A stretch of DNA of 64,000 nucleotides from Limnohabitans sp. Rim47 (GTDB taxonomy: Bacteria > Pseudomonadota > Gammaproteobacteria > Burkholderiales > Burkholderiaceae_C), in assembly GCF_001517545.1 (NCBI RefSeq), contig NZ_FBYA01000001.1, positions 63,181 to 127,180 on the forward strand. Reading direction: 5' to 3'. A model generated the notes under the pieces. That model ran no database searches. It saw only the letters and a list, made by a program, of their open reading frames with translations, and was not told the DNA's origin. How positions within the stretch are numbered: position 1 is the first letter of the stretch; each line of letters starts with the position of its first letter. Shown here in pieces: positions 39,654 to 48,890 of the stretch. The position numbers and the translations under genes were made by a program.

Positions 39654-40627
39654 CGAGTTGTCCAGAGGTCTTGCACCCAACGGTACAAGGCGGCGCGTTC
39701 GGCCTGGGGTTCAAACAAGGGTGCGCGCAAGGCGCACTGATGGCCTAAGTGTGCCACCAGGCCCGCGCTGCTTTGTTGATCTCGGCAAGCCAGCAACAAA
39801 TCGGCCAGGCCTTGTGCGTCACCCGTCTCAAAAATGCCCGCATAGTCCTCGCCCAGCAAGCCCAAATTGCCGTCGATGCGCGAAGCCAACACGGGCGTGC
39901 CGCTGCAAATCGCCTCCATCAGCACATGCGCGCCGCCTTCCATGCGGCTGGTGTGCACCAACAAGTGGGCACGCTGGATGCGTTGCAGGGTTTGGGCGTG
40001 CGGCAAAGCGCCCAACCAGCGGTATTGCGGGCACTGCGCTTGTGTAGCTTGCGCAGCCAAGCCCAACGCAGGGTCCAGTGCTGCGCCGATGTGGTCGATG
40101 AACACGCCACTGCCTTGGGGCAATAAGCGCGCAGCCGCCATGAGGGTGAGCGGGTCTTTTTCTTCACGCAAATGGCCCACCATCACCACGCGCAAATGGC
40201 GTACGGTTTTGGGCAAGGTCTGGCGCGTGCCGGTGGACTGGAAGATCACGCGGGCCTTGGCTCGGTGCGCGTGCGGCAAGCTTGCAATGCCCAGCCCTTG
40301 CAGCACCACCAGTGACTGCGCCAGGGCCAAGGAACGCTGGGCTATGGGGTCATGCGCGATGTCGCGGTAAAGATCGGTGCCCGTGAGCACCACACCCAGG
40401 CCGCGCTCGCCGTGCCGTGCGTGCCAGGCCTGAACCGAATCGGCCGAGCGACGGGCATGCAAGGCCAGCATCACATCGTCATCTTCGGCTTGCGCATCGG
40501 GCCACTGCCGCACGATGCGGGCAAAATGCCCCGACAACATTTGTTGCCAACGACGCGCGGTTTGCCAGTTGCCGTTGTTGGCGTCGGCCAAAGCGGGGCT
40601 GACAATGACCACACGAAGTTTTTGCAT
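39650..40627 (-). CDS. senB: Selenosugar synthase (glycosyltransferase-like)
   Basis: A 325-residue GT-B-type protein. Its C-terminal half carries LRVVMVGHLREEKDPLTLMAAARLL and the donor-binding block SRMEGGAHVLMEAICSGTPVLASRIDGNLGLLG. In characterised sen clusters, SenB combines selenophosphate with a UDP-sugar to give a 1-seleno sugar. Its identity follows from the TIGR04348-like sequence, as recalled, and from the pairing with SenC and SenA homologues. ATG 40627 was chosen; ATG 40642 is an alternative that would overlap senA. The start lies 13 bp from the divergent senA start. Confidence 0.85.
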   Translation of the reverse strand: MQKLRVVIVSPALADANNGNWQTARRWQQMLSGHFARIVRQWPDAQAEDDDVMLALHARRSADSVQAWHARHGERGLGVVLTGTDLYRDIAHDPIAQRSLALAQSLVVLQGLGIASLPHAHRAKARVIFQSTGTRQTLPKTVRHLRVVMVGHLREEKDPLTLMAAARLLPQGSGVFIDHIGAALDPALGLAAQATQAQCPQYRWLGALPHAQTLQRIQRAHLLVHTSRMEGGAHVLMEAICSGTPVLASRIDGNLGLLGEDYAGIFETGDAQGLADLLLACRDQQSSAGLVAHLGHQCALRAPLFEPQAERAALYRWVQDLWTTR

Positions 40628-40640
40628 GGGCGGTTTATAC

Positions 40641-41912
40641 ATGAATGACAGTACCGGGGCAGGGGCAGGGCCGAGCGCTTCATGCTCAACTTTGGCCCAT
40701 TCTTTTGGCGGCTGCCTGGGTCCTGTGCACAGTGCCGTGCGCACCGCTGGACTTGAGGCTTTGGCCCAAGCCCTGAAAACCAGCCGTACCCGCACCCTAG
40801 GCTTGATGCAGGCTTGGCAAATGGCCTTGCCTGATTTGTCAGTGCCACCCTTGCCCGGCATGAACCCACCGCTGTGGGAATGGGGCCATATCGCCTGGTT
40901 TCAGGAGTGGTGGACGGTGCGCAACCGCCAGCGCCACCTGGGCACGCGCAGTGCCCACAGCGGTGCTGTGTTTGAGGCATCGCACTTGCCCAATGCCGAT
41001 GCACTTTACAACTCCAGCGAAGTCGCTCACGACAGCCGCTGGACTCTGGCACTGCCAAACTTGGCCGAGACGCAGGCTTATCTAGCGCAGACACTTCAGC
41101 GCAGTCTGGACCACTTGCAGGCCCTGCACTTGGCCGGGCGGACCACGAGCGATGACGACTTGTATTTTTGGCGCTTGGTGCTGCAACACGAAGACATGCA
41201 CAACGAAGCCTCGGTCTACATGGCGCAAGACTTGGGGCTGGCTTTGCCACAAACCCTTTGCTGGCGCGAGGGTGCGCCGATTCATGCGGGCACCCAAAAA
41301 AGTGCCATGGGGCTGAATGAGTCCATCCAGGTGGCTGCACAAGTCCACACTTTGGGCCACTCGGGGTCGGGTTTCGCTTTTGACAACGAACGCCAGGCCC
41401 ACCCTGTCACGGTTGCTGCGTTCGAGATTGACGCAGCGGCCGTCAGCTGGGCTCGATACCTGCCTTTTGTGCAAGCCACGGGCCACGCCCTGCCGCCCCA
41501 TGTGCGGTTGGTGCGCAGCGAGCATGAGACTTGGCAAGTGCGGCAGTTTGGCCAGTGGCAAGCCCTTAATCTGCAGGCCCCGGCGGTTCACCTGAACGCG
41601 CTCGACGCCCAGGCCTGGTGCCAATGGGCTGGCCGGCGCTTGCCGACCGAGGCCGAATGGGAATGTGCCGCGCAGCAACCCCGTTTTGCGTGGGGCCAGG
41701 TGTGGGAATGGACGGCCAGCAATTTCTTGCCTTACCCTGGGTTTGAGGTGCACCCTTACCGCGATTATTCAGAGCCTTGGTGGCATGGCCACCGCGTACT
41801 GCGCGGGGCCTGCGCCGCTACCTCGGAGAATGTGGTGGATGTGCGCTACCGCAACTTCTTTGTGCCCGACCGGCGCGATATTTTTGCGGGCTTTCGCTCG
41901 GTGGCGGTCTAA
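40641..41912 (+). CDS. senA: Selenoneine synthase (EgtB-like non-heme iron enzyme)
   Basis: A 423-residue enzyme that in known sen systems uses Fe(II) and O2 to join hercynine to a selenosugar, leading to selenoneine. The N-terminal DinB-like domain supplies the iron ligands His83 (WGHIAWF) and His183/His187 (HEDMHNEA). The C-terminal formylglycine-generating-enzyme/sulfatase-modifying-like domain ends with RLPTEAEWECAA, VWEWTASNFLPYPGF and VVDVRYRNFFVPDRR. An alternative start is GTG 40725, which would drop 28 poorly conserved residues and leave room for promoters. It converges on egtD with a 17-bp gap. Confidence 0.85.
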   Translation: MNDSTGAGAGPSASCSTLAHSFGGCLGPVHSAVRTAGLEALAQALKTSRTRTLGLMQAWQMALPDLSVPPLPGMNPPLWEWGHIAWFQEWWTVRNRQRHLGTRSAHSGAVFEASHLPNADALYNSSEVAHDSRWTLALPNLAETQAYLAQTLQRSLDHLQALHLAGRTTSDDDLYFWRLVLQHEDMHNEASVYMAQDLGLALPQTLCWREGAPIHAGTQKSAMGLNESIQVAAQVHTLGHSGSGFAFDNERQAHPVTVAAFEIDAAAVSWARYLPFVQATGHALPPHVRLVRSEHETWQVRQFGQWQALNLQAPAVHLNALDAQAWCQWAGRRLPTEAEWECAAQQPRFAWGQVWEWTASNFLPYPGFEVHPYRDYSEPWWHGHRVLRGACAATSENVVDVRYRNFFVPDRRDIFAGFRSVAV

Positions 41913-41929
41913 AGCGGCATCAAGCGGGA

Positions 41930-42898
41930 TTAAGCGGCGGCCCACAGCACCGCAAATCGTTGGGCCGTATCGGTCCAGACACGGGTCGAGGCAAAGCCTG
42001 CGGACAGCAACAGGGCCTCAAAGCCAGGCACCGCCCATTTGCAGGCGTTTTCGGTGTGAATGGTCTCGCCCTGCGCAAACAAGCGCTCGCCGCCCGGCCA
42101 TTGCACCCGCACCGTTTGGCGCGCCTGCAAGTGCATTTCTACACGCGATTGTTCGGCATTGAAACGTGACAGGTGCCGCCAGTCGCGCACCGAAAAGTCG
42201 CTGCCCACCAAGCGGTTGATGTGCAGCAGCAAGTTCAGGTCAAAGGCTGCCGTCACGCCCAACATGTCGTCGTAGGCCGCCTCCAGCTCGGCCGCGTCCT
42301 TGATCAAGTCCACCCCGATCAACAAACCGCTGCCAGCCGCCGTGCCGCAAGCGCGGTGCAGACTTTGCAAAAAGTCCAAGGCTTGCTCGGGCGTGAAGTT
42401 GCCAATGCTGGATCCGGGGTAAAACAGCACACGCGGCTGAGCAGGGGCCAGCGCCAGTGCCTCTGGCAAATCAAGGCCGCCCGAAAAATCGGTCCCCAAG
42501 CCCGCCATGCTCAGGCCGGGGTGCTGGCGCTGCAGACTGTCTAAAGCTTGTCGTACAAAGTCCACCGAAATGTCCACCGCCACATAACGACCGGCCTGCA
42601 TGGGGCCCAGCAAGCGCCCGGCTTTTTCGCAATTGCCCGCACCCAGGTCGATCCAGCAAGCGCCTGAAGGCAAATGCTTTGCCATGTCGGCGCTGTGCAA
42701 ACGCATCAGCTGAGCTTCGGTACGGGTCAGGTCGTATTCGGTCAGTTCGGTGATGGCCTCGAACAAACGCGAACCCAGCGCGTCGTACAGGTATTTAGGG
42801 GATGTAAAGGCCTGCGGGGCACTCAGGCCCAGCAAGAGTTCTTTTGCCACAGCAGTGGCGTTGTGCTGGTACAGCTGGATAAATTGTGGCTCGGACAT
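41930..42898 (-). CDS. egtD: L-histidine N-alpha-methyltransferase EgtD
   Basis: A 322-residue SAM-dependent enzyme that trimethylates histidine to hercynine, the precursor of ergothioneine and selenoneine. Motifs include PKYLYDALGSRLFEAITELTEYDLTRTE near the N-terminus, the SAM site WIDLGAGNCEKAGRLL, AVDISVDFV, and LFYPGSSIGNFTPEQA. The length matches mycobacterial EgtD (321). The start at ATG 42898 places the EFIQLY-like N-terminus at the family position; 35 in-frame codons upstream are unlike it. It is transcribed towards senA. Confidence 0.93.
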   Translation of the reverse strand: MSEPQFIQLYQHNATAVAKELLLGLSAPQAFTSPKYLYDALGSRLFEAITELTEYDLTRTEAQLMRLHSADMAKHLPSGACWIDLGAGNCEKAGRLLGPMQAGRYVAVDISVDFVRQALDSLQRQHPGLSMAGLGTDFSGGLDLPEALALAPAQPRVLFYPGSSIGNFTPEQALDFLQSLHRACGTAAGSGLLIGVDLIKDAAELEAAYDDMLGVTAAFDLNLLLHINRLVGSDFSVRDWRHLSRFNAEQSRVEMHLQARQTVRVQWPGGERLFAQGETIHTENACKWAVPGFEALLLSAGFASTRVWTDTAQRFAVLWAAA

Positions 42899-43068
42899 GC
42901 GCCACATGTTAGTGCAGCCACCCATGTGTGGCCTTGTCGGAGTGTGCAATTTTGAAAAATCAATCGCTTGCGCCAATGCCGCACAAGCCCACTTTTTTTG
43001 CATAATGACCTCTTTATAAGCGCGCTCTGATATTCATCAGACCTCGAACAGTGCCAAGGAGATGCCCC

Positions 43069-43797
43069 ATGAACACAGCAACCGTTTCTGCAGCCCCTGC
43101 AGTCAGTCCGCGAGACACCCGTTATGTGTGGTTCCGCAGCCGAGATGATGTGCAGCCGTATTTGAACGAAACGGCCGTGCGCATCCGTGCAGGCATCATG
43201 TTGGCGATTCCGATTTACATGGCCTTTACCTTGGTCGATGTGGTGTTTGGTGGGCGGTGGAACGTCACGGGCGATGTCATCACCGACACGTTTGAGACCG
43301 ATTTTGATGGCCGGATTCTGTACATGGTGGAAGCGGTGCGACGCACCTACGATTACACGGTGCAGACCTGGTTTTTGTTTTATGCCCTGTTCGAGATGCT
43401 GGCGGGCATGAGCGTCAAGACCTCTTACCTTTCCCCCACGATCTGGCTGTCTACCTGGCTGGCCCGGCGTTCGCCTGCAGTCTGGAAGCCATTGGCCCCC
43501 AAACGTTTTGCCTGGGGCATCGGGGCCAGCATGATCTCACTGTGCTTGGTGTTTTTTCACCCTGAAAAATTTGCCGCCATGGTCAACACGGTGACCACTT
43601 TGCCGCTGCTGCCCACCACCGAGCAGTATTTGCCGCGCTGGTTGCCCTTGCTGATGGTTTGGGTGTGCTTGGGCTTCATGTGGCTGGAGGCTATTTTGGG
43701 CTTTTGCGTGGGCTGCAAACTGCACGCGCTCTTCGTCAAGTTGGGCTGGCTGCAAGAAGAGTGCGAAGAGTGCAACAACCTGAACTTCGGTGCCTGA
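43069..43797 (+). CDS. DUF4395 family membrane protein
   Basis: A 242-residue protein with about four hydrophobic segments and the DUF4395 hallmark near the C-terminus: a Cys pair in GFCVGCKLHALFVKLGW. A further CEEC pair follows in the extreme tail. Paired cysteines suggest thiol chemistry or metal binding at the membrane. The start at ATG 43069 follows AAGGAGA with good spacing; a TATAAG hexamer is seen at 43015-43020, without a convincing -35. It lies beside the selenoneine cluster but is divergent from egtD, and no link is shown. Confidence 0.75.
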   Translation: MNTATVSAAPAVSPRDTRYVWFRSRDDVQPYLNETAVRIRAGIMLAIPIYMAFTLVDVVFGGRWNVTGDVITDTFETDFDGRILYMVEAVRRTYDYTVQTWFLFYALFEMLAGMSVKTSYLSPTIWLSTWLARRSPAVWKPLAPKRFAWGIGASMISLCLVFFHPEKFAAMVNTVTTLPLLPTTEQYLPRWLPLLMVWVCLGFMWLEAILGFCVGCKLHALFVKLGWLQEECEECNNLNFGA

Positions 43798-43865
43798 ACT
43801 TGCGCGACGAAAGGCTTGACGACAGGCCATCACGCGCGGTCTCAATGCTTTTTAAATGCCGCGTT

Positions 43866-45092
43866 TCAATCACGCGTTTCTAGAGCTTGTCGTTGCGCAG
43901 CCCACAGCGCTGCCGTGCTCAGCACGCTGGCCAACAGCAGCCAAGCCAGCGCCACACGGTAGCCTGTCGCCGGGGACCACAGCAAACCCACAGTCAAGGG
44001 TGCGGCCGCGCGGGCCAGCGCGATCGGCATGCCCAGCAAGCCGTTGAGTTGACCGACATGGTCACGGCTCACGTACTGCGCCAGGGCAGTGCCCTTGACG
44101 ATGGTGATCATGCCGTTGCCCAAGCCGAACAGGAGCACAAACACCAAGGCCCCCAAAGGGTGAAAGCCGCCCAGCAACAGCGCCAGCAAACCCAAGGGAA
44201 TAAAGCCCGGAATCCAGCGGTTGGCGGTGTGCACATCCCAGTGGCGTTCAAACACAAACAGCACCAAGCGCCCGACCACCTGGATCACGCCAATGGCTGC
44301 GGGCACGGCAATCACCCATGTCGGTGAAAAACCCGCCTCTTGCAACAAAGCGATCATGTGTGCGGGCAAGGCAGAAGTCACCGACATCATCAGCACCATG
44401 AACAGGGCCAGCAGCCAAAACGGCGCGCGTCGCAGGTGTTCGCGCACCGACACGGGAGGCATCTGGTCAACGAAGGTGCTGGCCTGCTTCAGGCGGCTTG
44501 GCGGGCGCGGTGCCCCACGTAACAACCCAGCGTGCAAGGGCAAACACACTGCAAACTGCAGCACCGCCAAAGCCCACAGCGCATGGCGCCAGCCCCACAA
44601 GTCCATCCACCAGGCAAACAATGGGATGAACACCGTGCTGGCCAGTCCGCCCAAAAAAGTCAGCGTGATGATGGCGCGGCGAAAGTCTTGTGGAAAACGG
44701 CGTGTGACCACCGCAAATGCCGGGGTGTAAAGCGTGGCCGCCAGACCCAAGCCCAGCCAGATCCAGGCGGCATAAAACCCCGCAATGGATTGCACAAAGC
44801 TGTGCCCCAGCAAACCCAAACCGACCCAAACCGAGCCCACGCTCATCACCCAACGCTCATGCCCCGCATCAATCCAGCGGCCCACCAGATAAGCCATCAA
44901 GCCTTCGGCCAGCAGCGCCAAACTGAAGGCCAGCGACGACTGGGCACGGCTCATGCCCAACTCGGCCTCGAGCGGCGCCATGAGCAACGAGAAGGTATAA
45001 AAAACACTGCCCCAAGTGATGAGCTGGGGCAGGGACAGCCAGAAACTGAAGGCTCCAGGGGCGTTGGAAGAAGGCGGGCGAAAAAAACGCAT
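43866..45092 (-). CDS. MFS transporter
   Basis: A 408-residue major facilitator with about twelve transmembrane helices in two halves of six. The loop between helices 2 and 3 carries GRWIDAGHERWVM, a relaxed form of the MFS motif, and the central loop is RGAPRPPSRLK. The substrate cannot be inferred, although it resembles anion/organic-acid MFS permeases. ATG 45092 was chosen over a TTG one codon earlier. The ribokinase gene lies 36 bp upstream on the same strand, so it may belong to the sugar operon's tail. Confidence 0.88.
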   Translation of the reverse strand: MRFFRPPSSNAPGAFSFWLSLPQLITWGSVFYTFSLLMAPLEAELGMSRAQSSLAFSLALLAEGLMAYLVGRWIDAGHERWVMSVGSVWVGLGLLGHSFVQSIAGFYAAWIWLGLGLAATLYTPAFAVVTRRFPQDFRRAIITLTFLGGLASTVFIPLFAWWMDLWGWRHALWALAVLQFAVCLPLHAGLLRGAPRPPSRLKQASTFVDQMPPVSVREHLRRAPFWLLALFMVLMMSVTSALPAHMIALLQEAGFSPTWVIAVPAAIGVIQVVGRLVLFVFERHWDVHTANRWIPGFIPLGLLALLLGGFHPLGALVFVLLFGLGNGMITIVKGTALAQYVSRDHVGQLNGLLGMPIALARAAAPLTVGLLWSPATGYRVALAWLLLASVLSTAALWAAQRQALETRD

Positions 45093-45128
45093 CAACGCAT
45101 TATCGTGGCGCCCTTTTGAGCACCGCCG

Positions 45129-46037
45129 TTAGCCGGAATGTAGCCACGCCTGAACTTGGGAACGTGCAGGCATGGCCGTCACCGCCCCCTGCGCTTGGGT
45201 CGACAACGCTGCTGCCGCATTGGCCCATCGCAAGGCCTGAGGCCAGGGGCTTTGCTGTGCCAATTGCGCAGCCAAAGTACCTGTGAAAGTGTCGCCTGCG
45301 CCAATGGTGTCCACCACTTGCATGGCATGACCGGGCACCCACAAGGGCGCGGCATCAGGGCGGAACAGGGCACAGCCTCGTTCACCCAGCGTGACCACCA
45401 ACGCGCCCACGCCGCGTTGCAACAGACACAATGCCGCGGTCTCGATGTCTGGCGCATCGGCCAGCATCAGCAACTCGCCTTCGTTGGGGGTGAGCACATC
45501 GACCAAAGGCCACAGGGCATCGGGCAAGGGCGTGGCCGGTGCCGGGTTTAAAAGCGTCAATACGCCATGCGCTCGGGCGATTTCAAATGCCGCGAGTGTG
45601 GCCGCCAGCGGCACTTCGCACGAGGCCATGACCACCCGCGCTTGAGCCAGCATGCCCGTGGCCGCTTGCACATGGGCAGCGGTCAGGCCAGCACCTGCAC
45701 CGGGGTAAACGGCAATCGAGTTGTCACCATCTTCGTACACCAGAATCAGTGCGGTGCCATTGGTTTCGCCTGCGCCGCGCAACACATGCTGGCTGTCAAT
45801 GCTTTCACGGGCCCACAGGTCCAGGCCCATCTGCCCAAAATCGTCACCGCCAATGCGCGCGATCAGGCCCACCTGTGCGCCTTGGCGCGCAGCGGCGATC
45901 GCCGCGTTGCTGCCCTTGCCGCCGGGCAGGCGATCAAACGCCTGCGCCATGCGGGTTTGGCCACGTTCAAGCGGCTGGGGAATGTGGGCAATCAGGTCCA
46001 CATTCCAGCTGGCCACGCAAACGACGTCGACAGCCAT
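45129..46037 (-). CDS. rbsK: Ribokinase-type PfkB sugar kinase
   Basis: A 302-residue sugar kinase of the PfkB family. The N-terminal signature LPGGKGSNAAIAAARQGAQV (about residues 37-56) and the C-terminal signature VVDTIGAGDTFTGTLA with the catalytic Asp are complete. RbsK phosphorylates ribose at O5; in this cluster the true substrate may be another sugar or a keto-deoxy acid. The ATG at 46037 overlaps the dctM stop, so the gene is coupled to the TRAP transporter. Confidence 0.88.
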   Translation of the reverse strand: MAVDVVCVASWNVDLIAHIPQPLERGQTRMAQAFDRLPGGKGSNAAIAAARQGAQVGLIARIGGDDFGQMGLDLWARESIDSQHVLRGAGETNGTALILVYEDGDNSIAVYPGAGAGLTAAHVQAATGMLAQARVVMASCEVPLAATLAAFEIARAHGVLTLLNPAPATPLPDALWPLVDVLTPNEGELLMLADAPDIETAALCLLQRGVGALVVTLGERGCALFRPDAAPLWVPGHAMQVVDTIGAGDTFTGTLAAQLAQQSPWPQALRWANAAAALSTQAQGAVTAMPARSQVQAWLHSG

Positions 46038-47344
46038 CAGGTGGCTCCTGGCGTGCCATAACCCATGGTTCGCGGCAGCCACAACACAATTTCAGGGAAG
46101 ATGGTCATGGCCACCAACAGGCCCAGCAGCATGACCAAGAACAGCCAACCTTCGCGCATCATGTCGCCAATCGGGATGCCGGTCAGCGCCTTGGTCACAA
46201 ACAGCAGCATGCCAAAAGGCGGGTGGATCAAGCCGATCATCATGTTCAGCACCACCAACACGCCAAAGTGCACCAAGTCCACACCCAGCAGTTTGGCCGC
46301 AGGCAGCAGCATGGGCACAAACACCAGCAGCAGCACCGATACGTCGAGAAAGCAACCTAGGATCAAAAACAAAGCGTTGACCATGAACAAAAACTGCAGA
46401 CGACTGAGGTGCAGGTTGTCCACCCACGCGGCCATGGCCTGAGGCACGCCTTCTGAGGTGAAGGCGTAGTTCAGCATGAACGAACCTGCCAAGATGATGG
46501 TGATCACCGCACTGGAGCGGGTCGATTCGAGCACCACGCCCCAAAATGCCTTCCAGCTCAAGGCACGAAAAACAAAGGCCGCCAACACCAAGGCATGCAA
46601 GGCCGCCACGGCAGCGGCTTCGGTCGGGGTAAAGGCCCCCGAATAAATGCCCCCCAGCAAGACTATCGGCATGGACAAGGGCAAAGCGCCACGAAACAAG
46701 ATAGCAGGCCATTCCTTGAATGGAATCGGTTCTTCACGCGGCATGTTGCGTTTGCGCGCGATGTAATGCACCACGCTCATCATCAGGATGGTCATGCACA
46801 CACCCGGCACCACGCCGCCCAAAAACAAGGCACCGACCGAAGCGCCTGAGACCAACGCATAAATCACCATCGGGATGGATGGCGGAATGATCGGCCCCAG
46901 CGTGGCGCTGGCGACCACCACCGCACCGGCAAAGCCGGGCGTGTATTCGGGCTTTTTGAGCATTTGCTTGATGGTGACCAGGCCCGGCCCAGCGGCGTCG
47001 GCAATCGCACTGCCGCTCATGCCTGAAAAAATCACGCTCACCAAAATATCCACCTGCGCCAGGCCACCACGCATGCGGCCCACCAGGATACGACAAAAGT
47101 CAAAAATGCGCTCGCTCACCGTGCCCGCGTTCATGATGTTGGCGGCAAACACAAACAGCGGCACCGCCAACAGCACGTAACTGTTGTACAGACCGTTGCT
47201 CACCTGCTCGGCCACCAGACCCAGGTCTTGACCCTTGACCAACAGGTAGGCCACACCCGCCATGAGCATTGAAAACCCGATCGGCATGCGCAGCAGCATG
47301 CCGATCACCACCACGCCCACAAGGGCCCACAAAGCCAGAGTCAT
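46037..47344 (-). CDS. dctM: TRAP transporter large permease (DctM)
   Basis: A 435-residue membrane subunit with about twelve transmembrane helices. It drives sodium- or proton-coupled uptake of the ligand delivered by DctP. Features are MLLRMPIGFSMLMAGVAYLL at the start and the SGSAIADAAGPGLVTIKQM loop, typical of DctM. Its start overlaps the dctQ stop by 4 bp and its stop overlaps the rbsK start. Confidence 0.93.
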   Translation of the reverse strand: MTLALWALVGVVVIGMLLRMPIGFSMLMAGVAYLLVKGQDLGLVAEQVSNGLYNSYVLLAVPLFVFAANIMNAGTVSERIFDFCRILVGRMRGGLAQVDILVSVIFSGMSGSAIADAAGPGLVTIKQMLKKPEYTPGFAGAVVVASATLGPIIPPSIPMVIYALVSGASVGALFLGGVVPGVCMTILMMSVVHYIARKRNMPREEPIPFKEWPAILFRGALPLSMPIVLLGGIYSGAFTPTEAAAVAALHALVLAAFVFRALSWKAFWGVVLESTRSSAVITIILAGSFMLNYAFTSEGVPQAMAAWVDNLHLSRLQFLFMVNALFLILGCFLDVSVLLLVFVPMLLPAAKLLGVDLVHFGVLVVLNMMIGLIHPPFGMLLFVTKALTGIPIGDMMREGWLFLVMLLGLLVAMTIFPEIVLWLPRTMGYGTPGAT

Positions 47345-47820
47345 GTCGGAAGTCCTTGGGCATCAAGGCCCTGTCCTTTGATGGCTTGCCAGATGCCAAA
47401 GGCACTGCGCAACACCAGTGCCACCAGCAGCAGCACAAACGGTAAAAACACCCACTGAAACGAGATGTCCAGCACGGGTGATGACTCACGCGCCATGAAG
47501 TGCACATAGTCCCAGCTGGCCGGAATGGCCACCAAGGCCAAGCCGCCGATCATGAGGTTGCCCACGATGCGCATGATGCGGCGGGTGCCCACACTGACGC
47601 TGTTCCAAAGCAGATCAAACACCACCTGCTCCCGCTCAGGCACCATGAAGGCCGCAGCCCACAAGATGGCCCAGAGGTAGAGGATCACAGCCAACTCGTC
47701 TGACCACGGCAACGGCTTGTTAAAGCCGAAGCGGGCCGTGATCTGCACCAAAAAGGTCAGGAACAGGCAGAGGAAAACAAGGCCGCCGAACGTGTCGGCA
47801 GCTTTTTTGAACCAACGCAT
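47341..47820 (-). CDS. dctQ: TRAP transporter small permease (DctQ)
   Basis: A 159-residue four-helix subunit with the DctQ pattern (FGFNKPLPWSDELAVILYLWAILWAAAF, residues 32-59). It is needed with DctM. It follows the dctP stop by 2 bp and overlaps dctM by ATGA. Confidence 0.9.
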   Translation of the reverse strand: MRWFKKAADTFGGLVFLCLFLTFLVQITARFGFNKPLPWSDELAVILYLWAILWAAAFMVPEREQVVFDLLWNSVSVGTRRIMRIVGNLMIGGLALVAIPASWDYVHFMARESSPVLDISFQWVFLPFVLLLVALVLRSAFGIWQAIKGQGLDAQGLPT

Positions 47821-47822
47821 GT

Positions 47823-48842
47823 TCAGCGGGTGTTGTTGATGCGCTCAAGCATGCCTGCGGGCCAGACCTTGGCGTAATCCGACTTGGCATAGGTGTCCTG
47901 CACCGACTTGCGGAAAGCCTCCAGATCGGGCGTGGTGACTTGCAAACCTTGCTGCTTGAAGAAGTCCACGATCTGGGCTTCTTCCTTGATGCGGTTCTCG
48001 TTGTTGAACTGGGCAGCAGCTTGCGCAGCGGCCTTGACGTTTTGCTTTTGCGCAGGCGTCAGGGCATTCCAGGTTTTGTTCGAGATCGCAATGAAGATGC
48101 TGTCCACCAAGTGGTTGGTCAGCACCAGTTGCTTGGTCACTTCATAGAACTTGGCGGCGCGCACGGTGGGCAGTGGGTTGTCTTGGCCGTCGATGGTTCC
48201 GGTTTTGAGGCCCAGATACACCTCGCCAAAGGCCAGCGGTGTGGCGGTTGCGCCCAGGGCTTCACCCAGAAACAACCATTCTTTGGTGCCAGGCATGCGC
48301 AATTTGATGCCTTTGAGGTCGGCCGGCGTTTTGACGTTGCGCGCTTCGCGCAAGTTGACCTGGCGGGTGCCCAGATAAGCGGTGGACAACACGGTCACGT
48401 CCATTTTTTCAGACACAGATTTGAACAAGCCTTCACCGATGGGGCCGTTGAACACCTTTTGCTGGTGGGCCGGATCGCGCACCACATAACCGGCGGTGAA
48501 AATCGAGAACTTGGGCACCAGTTTGGCCATGTCGAAAGCGGAGATGGCCGACAGTTCCAGATTGCCACGGGCCATGGCGGCAGGTTCGGTGCCTTGCTTG
48601 AACAAGGTGGCATTCAGGTTGATCTGCGTGTCGAACTGGTTGGGCGAGGATTTGTCGAGCGCATCCTTGAACACGGTCCACATCTTGGCGTGCCAGTCAT
48701 CGGGCACTGCGGGCGTAGAAATGCGCATCGGGATTTTGGCTTGTGCCAAGGCTTGCGTGCTCATGCCGAGCATGCTGCCAATGGCCAGAGCCGAAACGCT
48801 GGCGGCCAACAGGCCGCGACGCAGGGTGGATGTGTTTTTCAT
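47823..48842 (-). CDS. dctP: TRAP transporter solute-binding protein (DctP)
   Basis: A periplasmic receptor of 339 residues. The signal peptide ends at ALAQA (residues 1 to about 33). The mature protein has KLRMPGTKEWLFLGEALGATATPLAFGEVYLGLKTGTIDGQDNPLPT, in which the Arg normally pairs with the ligand carboxylate. The ligand is thus likely an acid such as an aldonate, rather than a neutral sugar, although this is inference. The ATG at 48842 has an AGGAGA ribosome-binding site. Confidence 0.92.
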   Translation of the reverse strand: MKNTSTLRRGLLAASVSALAIGSMLGMSTQALAQAKIPMRISTPAVPDDWHAKMWTVFKDALDKSSPNQFDTQINLNATLFKQGTEPAAMARGNLELSAISAFDMAKLVPKFSIFTAGYVVRDPAHQQKVFNGPIGEGLFKSVSEKMDVTVLSTAYLGTRQVNLREARNVKTPADLKGIKLRMPGTKEWLFLGEALGATATPLAFGEVYLGLKTGTIDGQDNPLPTVRAAKFYEVTKQLVLTNHLVDSIFIAISNKTWNALTPAQKQNVKAAAQAAAQFNNENRIKEEAQIVDFFKQQGLQVTTPDLEAFRKSVQDTYAKSDYAKVWPAGMLERINNTR

Positions 48843-48890
48843 GCTTGTCTCCTGGAGTTGTGGTGGGTGAAAGGAAAAGTGTGAAACGAC

